Of a DNA stretch of 6,279 nt, positions 1-5,931 are shown piece after piece. A program made the translations under genes and the position numbers. Origin of the DNA: an uncultured Clostridium sp. (lineage in GTDB: Bacteria; Bacillota; Clostridia; Lachnospirales; Lachnospiraceae); the NCBI GenBank assembly GCA_958442925.1, contig CAUCIO010000132.1, forward strand, positions 1 to 6,279, given 5' to 3'. Position 1 is the first letter of the stretch. Every line of letters begins with the position of its first letter. Below the pieces are notes generated by a model. It saw only the letters and a program-made list of their open reading frames with translations. It did no database searches and was not told the DNA's origin.

Positions 1-27
1 AAAACTTCTGCCAGTCCTTTTTGTCAT
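1..27 (-). CDS. start of a divergent gene, product unknown (partial)
   Basis: On the minus strand an ATG at 27-25 opens a frame of nine codons (MTKRTGRSF) that runs off the left edge, so only the extreme N-terminus is visible and no function can be given. Three signals in the right order support it as a real gene: a minus-strand GGAAGGG ribosome binding site at 39-33, five A residues, then the ATG. Further upstream lies a good sigma-A-type promoter, TTGATA-N17-TATAAA (91-63). The basic start (K, R, R) is compatible with a cytoplasmic protein or the charged N-region of a signal or membrane segment, but nine residues cannot decide this. The gene is divergent from the patatin gene, with 96 bp between the two start codons. 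It could still be a chance match. Confidence 0.55.
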
Positions 28-32
28 TTTTT

Positions 33-39
33 CCCTTCC
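33..39 (-). promoter_or_regulatory. ribosome binding site of the divergent gene
   Basis: GGAAGGG on the minus strand lies five bases before the ATG at 27-25. It is what marks this ATG, rather than the one at 47-45, as a start: the ATG at 47 meets a TGA after seven codons. Confidence 0.55.
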
Positions 40-41
40 GC

Positions 42-70
42 TTGCATTTTCCAGGACAACACTTTATATT
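42..70 (+). promoter_or_regulatory. weak candidate promoter for the patatin gene
   Basis: TTGCAT (42-47, three of six -35 matches) and TATATT (65-70, five of six -10 matches) are 17 bases apart, giving a start near 77 and a leader of about 47 bases. The -10 overlaps the -10 of the leftward promoter, so the two could compete. The -35 is poor. The AT-rich stretch 95-110 offers other -10-like hexamers (TATAAA at 105-110), but these sit too close to the ribosome binding site to be convincing. Confidence 0.3.
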
Positions 71-91
71 AATGTATAGAGATTTTATCAA
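63..91 (-). promoter_or_regulatory. sigma-A-type promoter reading left
   Basis: Read on the minus strand, a -35 TTGATA (91-86, five of six consensus matches) is separated by exactly 17 bases from a -10 TATAAA (68-63, five of six). Transcription would begin near position 56, giving a leader of roughly 29 bases before the ATG at 27. This is one of the two best-formed promoters in the window, and it points away from the patatin gene. Confidence 0.6.
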
Positions 92-123
92 AATTCTAAC
101 ATAATATAAAAAGGGGTGGAAGG

Positions 124-978
124 ATGACAGAAGGAGCTCTGGTGCTGGAAGGGGGATCTCTGCGCTGTCTGTTTACAGCGGGAGTCCTGGATGTGCTGAC
201 AGAGGAAAACATACAATTATCCTATGTCAACGGCGTATCAGCCGGAACTATGGCCGGCATGAACTATATCAGTGGACAGAAGGGCAGAATGCTGGAAATT
301 AACGAGACATTTCTGCATGACAAGCGGTATATGGGCATGAAAAGCCTTATAAAGGACAGGCTTATATTCAACTTTGATTTTGTATTTGGGGAGCTGTCGA
401 ACGAACTGATTCCCTTTGATTACGAGGCGTTTTATGACTCCCCTCAGAAATTTGAAGCGGCTGTCACCAGATGCAAAACCGGAAAGACAGAGTTTTTTGA
501 GAAAAGCCAGTGCAGTGATATGATGAAAGCGGTGCAGGCTTCCTGCAGTATGCCGCTTTTATCTAAAATGGTGACAGTGGATCATAAAAAGTATCTGGAC
601 GGAGGTATTTCCCTGCCTATTGCCTATCAGAGGGCAATGGATCTGGGCTATGAGAAAATTGTCCTGGTGCTCACCAGAAACCGCGGATATCGTAAAAAAC
701 CGTTGAGTTCTCTGGCTGTCAGGGCCTATAACCGATATTTCGGTCCCCTTCCTCAGCTTAGAGCCGCTTTATTTGAGGTTCCAGAACGATATAACTGGAT
801 GCAGGAGGAGATTGACCGCCTGGAAGGGGAGGGCAGAATCTTTGTGATTCGTCCCGAACATCCAGTCCGGGTTTCTCGCCTGGAGCAGGATCTGAAAAAA
901 CTGCAGGCGCTCCACCAGGAAGGCAGACAGACAGCTCAGAAACTGCTTCCAGCCCTTAGAAATTACCTGGAGATCTGA
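124..978 (+). CDS. patatin-like phospholipase family protein (YjjU-type)
   Basis: A 284-residue predicted cytoplasmic serine acyl hydrolase of the patatin family, whose members release fatty acids from phospholipids or related esters through a Ser-Asp dyad. The sequence shows the family signatures in order: an oxyanion-loop motif near the N-terminus (LVLEGGSLRCLFTAGVLD, residues 6-23), the nucleophile elbow GVSAG (37-41, Ser39) and the catalytic DGG (159-161, Asp159). A charged helical C-terminus (about 225-284) follows, as is usual for this bacterial subfamily. There is no signal peptide or membrane segment. The start is supported by GGGGTGGAAGG immediately upstream. Relative to the canonical GGGxR[G] loop, the third glycine is Ser and the residue after Arg is Cys15; this may be a subfamily feature. 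The true substrate is unknown. The dipeptidase gene follows 68 bp later on the same strand and may be co-transcribed. Confidence 0.9.
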   Translation: MTEGALVLEGGSLRCLFTAGVLDVLTEENIQLSYVNGVSAGTMAGMNYISGQKGRMLEINETFLHDKRYMGMKSLIKDRLIFNFDFVFGELSNELIPFDYEAFYDSPQKFEAAVTRCKTGKTEFFEKSQCSDMMKAVQASCSMPLLSKMVTVDHKKYLDGGISLPIAYQRAMDLGYEKIVLVLTRNRGYRKKPLSSLAVRAYNRYFGPLPQLRAALFEVPERYNWMQEEIDRLEGEGRIFVIRPEHPVRVSRLEQDLKKLQALHQEGRQTAQKLLPALRNYLEI

Positions 979-1010
979 CATTGTCAGCAGGCAGAAAAAA
1001 CAGATAAACG

Positions 1011-1034
1011 GCAGCAGAAGCAGAAAACTGCTGC
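1011..1034 (+). repeat. small inverted repeat before the dipeptidase ribosome binding site
   Basis: GCAGCAG (1011-1017) and CTGCTGC (1028-1034) are perfect 7-base inverted copies around a 10-base loop. A nested alternative, AGCAG (1019-1023) with CTGCT (1028-1032) around AAAA, uses the same right arm, so the two hairpins exclude each other. There is no T-run after it, so it is not a normal intrinsic terminator. It ends five bases before the ribosome binding site and could at most modulate translation of the dipeptidase. Confidence 0.35.
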
Positions 1035-1038
1035 AGAT

Positions 1039-1043
1039 GGGAG
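1039..1043 (+). promoter_or_regulatory. ribosome binding site that questions the dipeptidase start
   Basis: GGGAG lies only three bases before the ATG at 1047 but nine bases before a second in-frame ATG at 1053. The longer spacing is the better one for Firmicutes, so translation may begin at 1053 (MKYIDMHCD), two residues shorter than the longest frame. The zinc ligands are unaffected. Confidence 0.5.
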
Positions 1044-1046
1044 AAT

Positions 1047-2045
1047 ATGAAAATGAAATATATTGATATGCACTGTGATACAATCCCACGCCTCTGCCTT
1101 CCCAGTGTGGAGGAGAGAGGGGAAACGCTGCGCCGGAACAGCGGACATCTTGATTTGGAACGTATGAAACAGGGAAGTGCCATGGCACAGTGCTTTGCTG
1201 TGTACACGAATTTAAAAGAACAGGCAGATCCTTACGCCTACGCTAAAAAGATTCTGACACGTTTCAAGAAGGAGATTGAAGAAAACAGCGGCATGATTTC
1301 TCAGGCTCTGACAGCGGAGGATATTTTGAAAAATGACAGAGAGGGAAAAATGTCAGCGCTTCTTACAATTGAAGAGGGAGCCGTGTGCCAGGGAAGTCTG
1401 GAGCGCCTTCGGGAATTTTATGAGGAGGGAGTCAGGATGATGACTCTGACGTGGAATTATCCCAATGATTTGGCCTGGCCTAACCGGATTAACCTGCAGA
1501 CAGGGGAAACGGAACCGGAAACAGAGCATGGACTGACAGAAACCGGGCTTGCGTTTGTTGAGGAGATGGAAAGGCTGGGGATGCTCATCGATGTGTCTCA
1601 TCTGGGCGACACCGGATTCTGGGATATTGTAAAGCACACGAAGCAGCCATTTATGGCCAGCCACTCCAATGCCAGAAGCGAAGCTTCCCATGTAAGAAAC
1701 CTGACAGACGATATGATCCGGGTCCTGGCAGAGCGGGGAGGAGTGATGGGAATTAATTTCTGCGGAGCTTTTCTGAGCAATTCAAACAGAAACGCGAAAG
1801 GCGGAGGGATAAGCCGTACAGCAGATATGGTAAGACATATGAAGCATATCCGTCAGATAGGCGGCATTGAGTGCATTGGCCTGGGATCGGATTTTGACGG
1901 TATTTCGGGAGAGCTGGAGGTGGATTCTCCGGCAGCTCTCTATAAAATTGCCGATGAAATGTCCCGCCAGGGCTTTACCGGTTCAGAGATAGACGCAGTT
2001 TTTTATAAGAATGTTCTGCGTGTTTTTACAGAAATTTTACATTAA
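1047..2045 (+). CDS. dipeptidase, peptidase family M19 (membrane/renal dipeptidase type)
   Basis: A 332-residue zinc-dependent dipeptidase of the M19 family, which cleaves dipeptides, often with broad or D-residue tolerance, using a binuclear metal site. All expected ligands are visible: the HxD pair in DMHCDT (His9, Asp11), the bridging acid in LLTIEEGA (Glu109 or Glu110), His185 in IDVSHL, His206 in MASHSNAR (21 residues later, as in renal dipeptidase), Arg217 in SHVRNLTDD, and Asp282 in GLGSDFDG. Length matches typical single-domain bacterial members. There is no signal peptide or GPI-type tail, so it is predicted to be cytoplasmic, probably in peptide salvage; that role is inferred. The frame opens at 1047, but ribosome-binding-site spacing slightly favours 1053. 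It follows the patatin gene by 68 bp with no terminator between, and is separated from the phosphate operon by a fresh promoter. Confidence 0.93.
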   Translation: MKMKYIDMHCDTIPRLCLPSVEERGETLRRNSGHLDLERMKQGSAMAQCFAVYTNLKEQADPYAYAKKILTRFKKEIEENSGMISQALTAEDILKNDREGKMSALLTIEEGAVCQGSLERLREFYEEGVRMMTLTWNYPNDLAWPNRINLQTGETEPETEHGLTETGLAFVEEMERLGMLIDVSHLGDTGFWDIVKHTKQPFMASHSNARSEASHVRNLTDDMIRVLAERGGVMGINFCGAFLSNSNRNAKGGGISRTADMVRHMKHIRQIGGIECIGLGSDFDGISGELEVDSPAALYKIADEMSRQGFTGSEIDAVFYKNVLRVFTEILH

Positions 2046-2096
2046 ACTATAGACTGACTTTACATAGAGCTGGTATAGTTAAACCATACTTTTACA
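2042..2096. promoter_or_regulatory. repeat cluster upstream of the phosphate operon (candidate operator)
   Basis: This region holds a direct repeat, TTAAACTAT (2042-2050) and TTAAACCAT (2079-2087), each followed by TTTACA (2059-2064 and 2091-2096). It also holds an inverted repeat, TTAAACTATA (2042-2051) against TATAGTTAAA (2074-2083), matching at nine of ten positions with a 22-base centre. TTAAAC/TTTACA-like hexamers resemble the TT[A/T/C]ACA elements bound by PhoP of Gram-positive bacteria. The canonical 11-base phasing is seen at best once (TTAAAC at 2079, TTTTAC at 2090). The left copies cover roughly -45 to -22 relative to the predicted start, suited to an activator; the right copies lie at and just after the start. 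Binding by the operon's own regulator is an inference. The first three bases of the left repeat overlap the end of the dipeptidase gene. Confidence 0.4.
2050..2079 (+). promoter_or_regulatory. extended -10 promoter of the phosphate operon
   Basis: An extended -10 element, TGG followed by TATAGT (2071-2079; hexamer five of six matches), has a TAGACT -35 (2050-2055, four of six) 18 bases upstream of the hexamer. Predicted start is near 2086, about 28 bases before the ATG at 2114. A weak -35 with an extended -10 is consistent with, though not proof of, activator dependence. The promoter separates the transporter operon from the dipeptidase gene. Confidence 0.55.
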
Positions 2097-2113
2097 ATAA
2101 GAGGAGAAAAATA

Positions 2114-3775
2114 ATGTCAATATCGGATTTGGGAATGCTGTTTCAGTTTGTCGGCGGTCTTGGGATGTTTCTGTATGGAATGAATATCATGGCTGACGGA
2201 CTTCAGAGATCCGCCGGCAGCCGCATGCAGCATATGCTTGGGGTGCTGACGAACAACCGTCTCATGGGAGTGCTGGCAGGCGCAGCGGTTACAGCCATTA
2301 TTCAGAGCAGTTCCGCCACTACTGTTATGGTAGTAGGCTTTGTAAATGCAGGAATTATCAATCTGTTCCAGGCTACCGGAGTGATCATGGGAGCCAATAT
2401 CGGAACGACGATCACCAGCTGGATCGTGTCCATGAGTGAATGGGGCGAGGTGCTGAAACCGGAATTTTTTGCGCCGTTTTTATTCTTTATCGGTGCTTTT
2501 TTAGTGCTGTTTACAAAAAGCCATAAGAAAAAAGAAGGCGGCGAAATCATGATTGGTTTTGCCCTTCTGTTCATTGGACTTTCTTTTATGTCCTCCTCCA
2601 TTAAGCCCTACAGGGATGCGCCTATTTTTGCCCAGGCCTTTCAGACTCTTGGACAGAACCCGATTTTAGGCGTCCTGACAGGTCTTGTGGTCACGGCTAT
2701 TATTCAGAGCAGTTCTGCATCTGTAGGAATTCTTCAGACGCTGGCCTTAAATGGAATGGTAAACTGGCAGTCAGCTGTTTTTATTACACTGGGACAGAAT
2801 ATCGGAACCTGTGTGACTGCCCTTCTGTCGGCGGTAGGAGCAAGCAGAACGGCGAAGAGGGCGGCAGTGATTCATCTGTTGTTTAACATTTTCGGAACTA
2901 TTTTATTTGGAACCGTTATGTTCGCTGTCTTTATGATTAACCCGGCTTTTGCGGCATCCACAGCGGACAGTGTGGGAATTTCTATTTTCCATACTATCTT
3001 TAATGTGTCCAATACAATTTTCCTCTTCCCCTTTGCAGGTATCCTGGTAAAGACAGCCTGTGCGCTTGTCAGAGACAGCAAGGAAGAGGAGAAGAGCGGG
3101 GATGTGGAGGGCGATATTCTCCGCCATCTGGACGACCGCATCCTGGAATCTCCCTCCTTTGCTATTGAGACAGTGGAGAAAGAAGTAATCAACATGGGAA
3201 GAGTGGCTGTGGCAAACTTAAAAATTGCTACGGCAGCTCTGACAGATCGAAACGAATCTTTTTGCCAGGAGGTGTTTGATAATGAGAAGAAGCTGAACCA
3301 CCTGGATACAGAGCTGACTGACTATCTGGTGAAGATCAACAATCTGTCCTTAAATGACAGCCAGCATTTACTGGTAAAGAATCTGTTTTATACCATTGGA
3401 GATGTGGAGAGGATTGGAGATCACGCGGAAAATCTGGCAGAGCTGGCTCAGATCAACATAAAAAACAACAGGGAGTTTTCTGAGAGCGGTTTAAATGACT
3501 TAAAGAAGATTTCCGAGGCTGCTGTCAAATCTGTGGAATCAGCCATGGAATGCCGGGAGAGCAAGGAGCTTTCCAAGGTGCGCCAGACTGCGCGCTATGA
3601 GGAGGAAGTGGACAATATGGAGGAAGAACTGAAAGAACTTCATATGGAACGTCTGTCCAACCATGAGTGCAATACAAAAAGCGGTGTCATTTTCCTTGAT
3701 GCTGTCAGCAACTATGAGAGAATTGCAGATCATGCCAGAAATATTGCCGGTTATGTAAAAGAGGAGATTGAATAA
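2114..3775 (+). CDS. Na+/phosphate cotransporter with C-terminal PhoU domain
   Basis: A 553-residue inner-membrane protein of the NptA/YjbB (Na/Pi cotransporter II) family, expected to couple phosphate movement to sodium; direction and ion are not readable from sequence. Residues 1-320 hold the membrane part with the family's two-fold internal repeat: VTAIIQSSSATT (59-70) and VTAIIQSSSASV (193-204), with GANIGTT (93-99) and GQNIGTC (227-233). The QSSS motifs form the substrate site in this family. Hydrophobic segments flank them up to about residue 318. Residues about 345-553 are a helical PhoU-like domain with its two metal-type motifs, DVERIGDHAEN (430-440) and NYERIADHARN (533-543). GAGGAG at 2101-2106 is a good ribosome binding site. 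It is first in an operon with the regulator, two bases downstream, and the kinase. Such PhoU tails are proposed to link transport to PhoR-type signalling, which fits this context. Confidence 0.93.
   Translation: MSISDLGMLFQFVGGLGMFLYGMNIMADGLQRSAGSRMQHMLGVLTNNRLMGVLAGAAVTAIIQSSSATTVMVVGFVNAGIINLFQATGVIMGANIGTTITSWIVSMSEWGEVLKPEFFAPFLFFIGAFLVLFTKSHKKKEGGEIMIGFALLFIGLSFMSSSIKPYRDAPIFAQAFQTLGQNPILGVLTGLVVTAIIQSSSASVGILQTLALNGMVNWQSAVFITLGQNIGTCVTALLSAVGASRTAKRAAVIHLLFNIFGTILFGTVMFAVFMINPAFAASTADSVGISIFHTIFNVSNTIFLFPFAGILVKTACALVRDSKEEEKSGDVEGDILRHLDDRILESPSFAIETVEKEVINMGRVAVANLKIATAALTDRNESFCQEVFDNEKKLNHLDTELTDYLVKINNLSLNDSQHLLVKNLFYTIGDVERIGDHAENLAELAQINIKNNREFSESGLNDLKKISEAAVKSVESAMECRESKELSKVRQTARYEEEVDNMEEELKELHMERLSNHECNTKSGVIFLDAVSNYERIADHARNIAGYVKEEIE
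3761..3766 (+). promoter_or_regulatory. ribosome binding site of the regulator inside the transporter gene
   Basis: GAGGAG sits within the last codons of the transporter gene, 11 bases before the regulator ATG at 3778; the transporter stop (3773-3775) lies between. Ribosomes finishing the transporter clear this site, which suggests translational coupling of the regulator to the transporter. Confidence 0.55.
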
Positions 3776-3777
3776 TT

Positions 3778-4464
3778 ATGAAGCACCTGATCTATGTGAC
3801 AGAAGACGATGAAAATATCAGAAATCTGATTTGCGTGGCTCTGGAAAGCTTCGGCTATACAACCCGTGCCTTTGAGACTGCAGAGGAGGCGCTGGAAGCA
3901 GTGAGGGGGGTGGAGGGAAGCCTCCCCTCCCTCTTTGTATTTGACTGGATGCTTCCTGGAATGGACGGAATGACGGCTGTAGCCAAGCTGAAAGAGTCGC
4001 CGGATATCAGAAAGATCCCGGTTATGATGCTGACTGCCAAGGACAGCGAACTGGACGTAGTGGCAGGCCTTGACGGAGGAGCCGACGACTACATGACAAA
4101 GCCTTTCGGAATTTTAGAATTCTCTGCCAGAATCAGAAATCTTTTAAAGCGGTTTGGAGAGGAGAAGGAGGAGGATAAGCTTCTTGCAGTGGGGGATATT
4201 TCTATTGATCTGGAAAAACGTGAGGTGAAAAATAAGGGAGAGGCGGTAGAGCTGACCCTGAAGGAGTATGAGCTTTTATGTTATTTGATGGAAAATACTA
4301 ACCGTGTTGTGACCAGAGAAGAACTGCTGGACCGGATCTGGGGCTATGATTACGACGGAGAGACGAGAACGCTGGACATGCATATTAAAACGCTGCGCCA
4401 GAAACTGAAGGAATCAGGACACAGTATTAAAACAATTCGGGGAGTCGGATACCGGATTAGCTGA
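3778..4464 (+). CDS. OmpR/PhoB-family response regulator
   Basis: A 228-residue two-domain response regulator. The receiver domain (about 3-120) has the acidic pair Asp10/Asp11, phosphoacceptor Asp56 in FVFDWMLPGMDG, the switch Thr86 in MLTAKD, and Lys108 in YMTKPF. The winged-helix DNA-binding domain (about 135-228) carries TLKEYELLCYLMEN, VVTREELLDRIWG and the terminal RGVGYRIS typical of PhoB/OmpR proteins. Phosphorylation by the adjacent kinase should drive dimerisation and promoter binding. The position between a PhoU-linked phosphate transporter and a PhoR-type kinase argues for a PhoB/PhoP role in phosphate control, probably including its own operon. It starts two bases after the transporter stop. 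Odd point: the loop between the second helix and third strand (about 43-51, RGVEGSLPS) looks a few residues long and is encoded by a G-rich/C-rich palindrome. Family assignment is secure; the phosphate role is inferred from neighbours. Confidence 0.93.
   Translation: MKHLIYVTEDDENIRNLICVALESFGYTTRAFETAEEALEAVRGVEGSLPSLFVFDWMLPGMDGMTAVAKLKESPDIRKIPVMMLTAKDSELDVVAGLDGGADDYMTKPFGILEFSARIRNLLKRFGEEKEEDKLLAVGDISIDLEKREVKNKGEAVELTLKEYELLCYLMENTNRVVTREELLDRIWGYDYDGETRTLDMHIKTLRQKLKESGHSIKTIRGVGYRIS
3903..3933 (+). repeat. G-rich/C-rich palindrome within the response-regulator gene
   Basis: A G-rich run (3903-3917, including six consecutive G) is followed after three bases by a C-rich run (3921-3933). 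Thirteen bases of the right arm pair with the left arm with one bulge and one mismatch, giving a strong hairpin in RNA. It is followed by only three T residues, so it is a poor terminator. It encodes residues about 42-52 in the receiver's second-helix to third-strand loop. Confidence 0.5.
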
Positions 4465-4493
4465 CAGAAAAGGAAGACGGGAGAGACAGTGAG

Positions 4494-5921
4494 ATGAAAA
4501 CAGCCATATTCAGAAAATTTATCCAGCTTCTTCTGCTGGCGCTGCTTTTAAACACAGCGATTCTTTACATAGTGACAGGAAGCGTGATTCTGAATAACAG
4601 CCGCAAGGATATGGTATTTATTCTGGATACCATAGACAGCGCTTTTCATTATGATGGAGATCTGGAAGCCCAGGCGAAGCGGATTTCCAAGTCAGCAGAT
4701 TTAAACGACAGCCGCCTTACCATCATAGATCCAGACGGTGTTGTCAAAGTGGATACTGGAGTAAAGGACGCCTCTGAGCTTGAGAATCATATGCAGAGAG
4801 AGGAATTCCAGGAAGCGCTAAAAACTGGAGAGGGAGACGCCAGACGCCGTTCCAAGACTCTGGGGAAAGAAATGCTGTATGTGGCGGTAAAGTCATCCTA
4901 CTCTGACTGTATTCTTCGGCTGGCAGTCCCCTATACAGGAATGCAGGACTACATTAAAATGCTGTTTCCGGCTGTTTTTTTAAGCTTTTCCATTGCTCTG
5001 ATCGGTTCTGCGATGGAGGCTGACAGGTTTTCACAGTCCATTACCAAACCGCTGCTTGAAATTTCTAAAGAGATGATTAAAGTAAACGGGGACTACACAG
5101 ATTTTCATTTTGACAGATGCGGTTATGAAGAAATTAACGTCATTGCTGACACAACTACCAGGATGTCGAAAAATGTAAGGGATTATCTGAATCGTCTGGA
5201 GCAGGAAAAGCAGATCCGCCAGGAGTTTTTCAGCAACGCATCTCATGAGCTGAAAACGCCCATCACCTCTATCCGGGGATATGTAGAACTTCTCGAGACA
5301 CCTATGGCGGACAATCCGCAGATGCGTAGTGATTTTCTCAGCCGCATTAAGAAAGAAGCGGTCCGCATGACCAGCCTGATCGATGATATTCTCATGATCT
5401 CCCGTCTGGAGACAGGCGGAATACAGGCAGAGCTTCGGGAGATGTCTACCGGGGAGCTTGTCCGTGAGGCTGTCTCTTCTGTGGAGGGAATGGCCAGAAA
5501 GAGAAGAATTGAGATAGAGACAGATGCAGAAGAATTCTATATCTGTGCTGACAGAAGGCAGATGGAGGAGCTGCTGACGAATCTTTTGAGCAATGCAGTG
5601 AAATATAATCTGGATGGGGGGAAAATATGGCTTTCCCTGAAGCGGGAGAGAGAAGAAATGGAGCTGCAGGTACGGGATAATGGAGTGGGAATTCCAAAAG
5701 AAAGCGTAGGCCGTATTTTTGAACGGTTCTACCGGGTCGATAAGGGCCGCAGCCGAAAACAGGGCGGCACAGGCCTTGGACTTTCCATTGTAAAGCACAT
5801 TGTAAATTTCTATCATGGAACAGTGAGCGTCTCTTCCAGTCAGGAAGAAGACAGTCACGGGACAGTCTTTACTGTGCGGCTGCCGATTGCCAGAGAGGCG
5901 AAACAGGACAGCCGCGTCTGA
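4494..5921 (+). CDS. PhoR-type sensor histidine kinase
   Basis: A 475-residue membrane histidine kinase, cognate to the adjacent regulator. Architecture: TM1 at about 9-33; an extracytoplasmic sensor of about 120 residues (34-153) with a PAS/Cache-like look (RLTIIDPDGVVKVDTG, 74-89); TM2 at about 156-173; a HAMP-like linker (about 176-230); HisKA with FFSNASHELKTPITS (phosphoacceptor His251); and a HATPase_c domain with N-box LLTNLLSNAVKY (360-371, Asn367), G1 DNGVGIP (395-401), F-box IFERFYR (408-414) and G2 GGTGLGLSI (424-432). All catalytic boxes are intact, so it should be active as both kinase and phosphatase. It lacks the cytoplasmic PAS domain of longer PhoR proteins such as that of Bacillus subtilis. 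The ribosome binding site is GGGAGAG at 4479-4485. The gene follows the regulator by 29 bp and ends 10 bp from a convergent gene with no clear terminator. The signal it senses is inferred from context only. Confidence 0.93.
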   Translation: MKTAIFRKFIQLLLLALLLNTAILYIVTGSVILNNSRKDMVFILDTIDSAFHYDGDLEAQAKRISKSADLNDSRLTIIDPDGVVKVDTGVKDASELENHMQREEFQEALKTGEGDARRRSKTLGKEMLYVAVKSSYSDCILRLAVPYTGMQDYIKMLFPAVFLSFSIALIGSAMEADRFSQSITKPLLEISKEMIKVNGDYTDFHFDRCGYEEINVIADTTTRMSKNVRDYLNRLEQEKQIRQEFFSNASHELKTPITSIRGYVELLETPMADNPQMRSDFLSRIKKEAVRMTSLIDDILMISRLETGGIQAELREMSTGELVREAVSSVEGMARKRRIEIETDAEEFYICADRRQMEELLTNLLSNAVKYNLDGGKIWLSLKREREEMELQVRDNGVGIPKESVGRIFERFYRVDKGRSRKQGGTGLGLSIVKHIVNFYHGTVSVSSSQEEDSHGTVFTVRLPIAREAKQDSRV

Positions 5922-5931
5922 TGCAAAAAGG

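Noticed and set aside
2..79. Plus-strand hydrophobic reading frame at the left edge (KLLPVLFVIFSLPLAF... to a TAG), possibly the end of an upstream membrane protein
   Set aside because: It is antisense to the minus-strand start, ribosome binding site and promoter, which explain the same bases better; T-rich DNA gives Leu/Phe-rich frames by chance.
769..1207. Minus-strand open frames across the patatin end and dipeptidase start
   Set aside because: They overlap two well-supported plus-strand genes, have low-complexity composition and no recognisable domain.
2046..2113. Riboswitch or small RNA in the gap before the transporter
   Set aside because: The predicted leader is only about 28 bases, too short for a structured aptamer, and the repeats are better explained as protein-binding sites.
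2297..2715. A 17-base exact direct repeat (ATTATTCAGAGCAGTTC at 2297-2313 and 2699-2715)
   Set aside because: Both copies encode the IIQSSS motif of the transporter's two-fold internal repeat; this is family architecture, not an independent DNA element.
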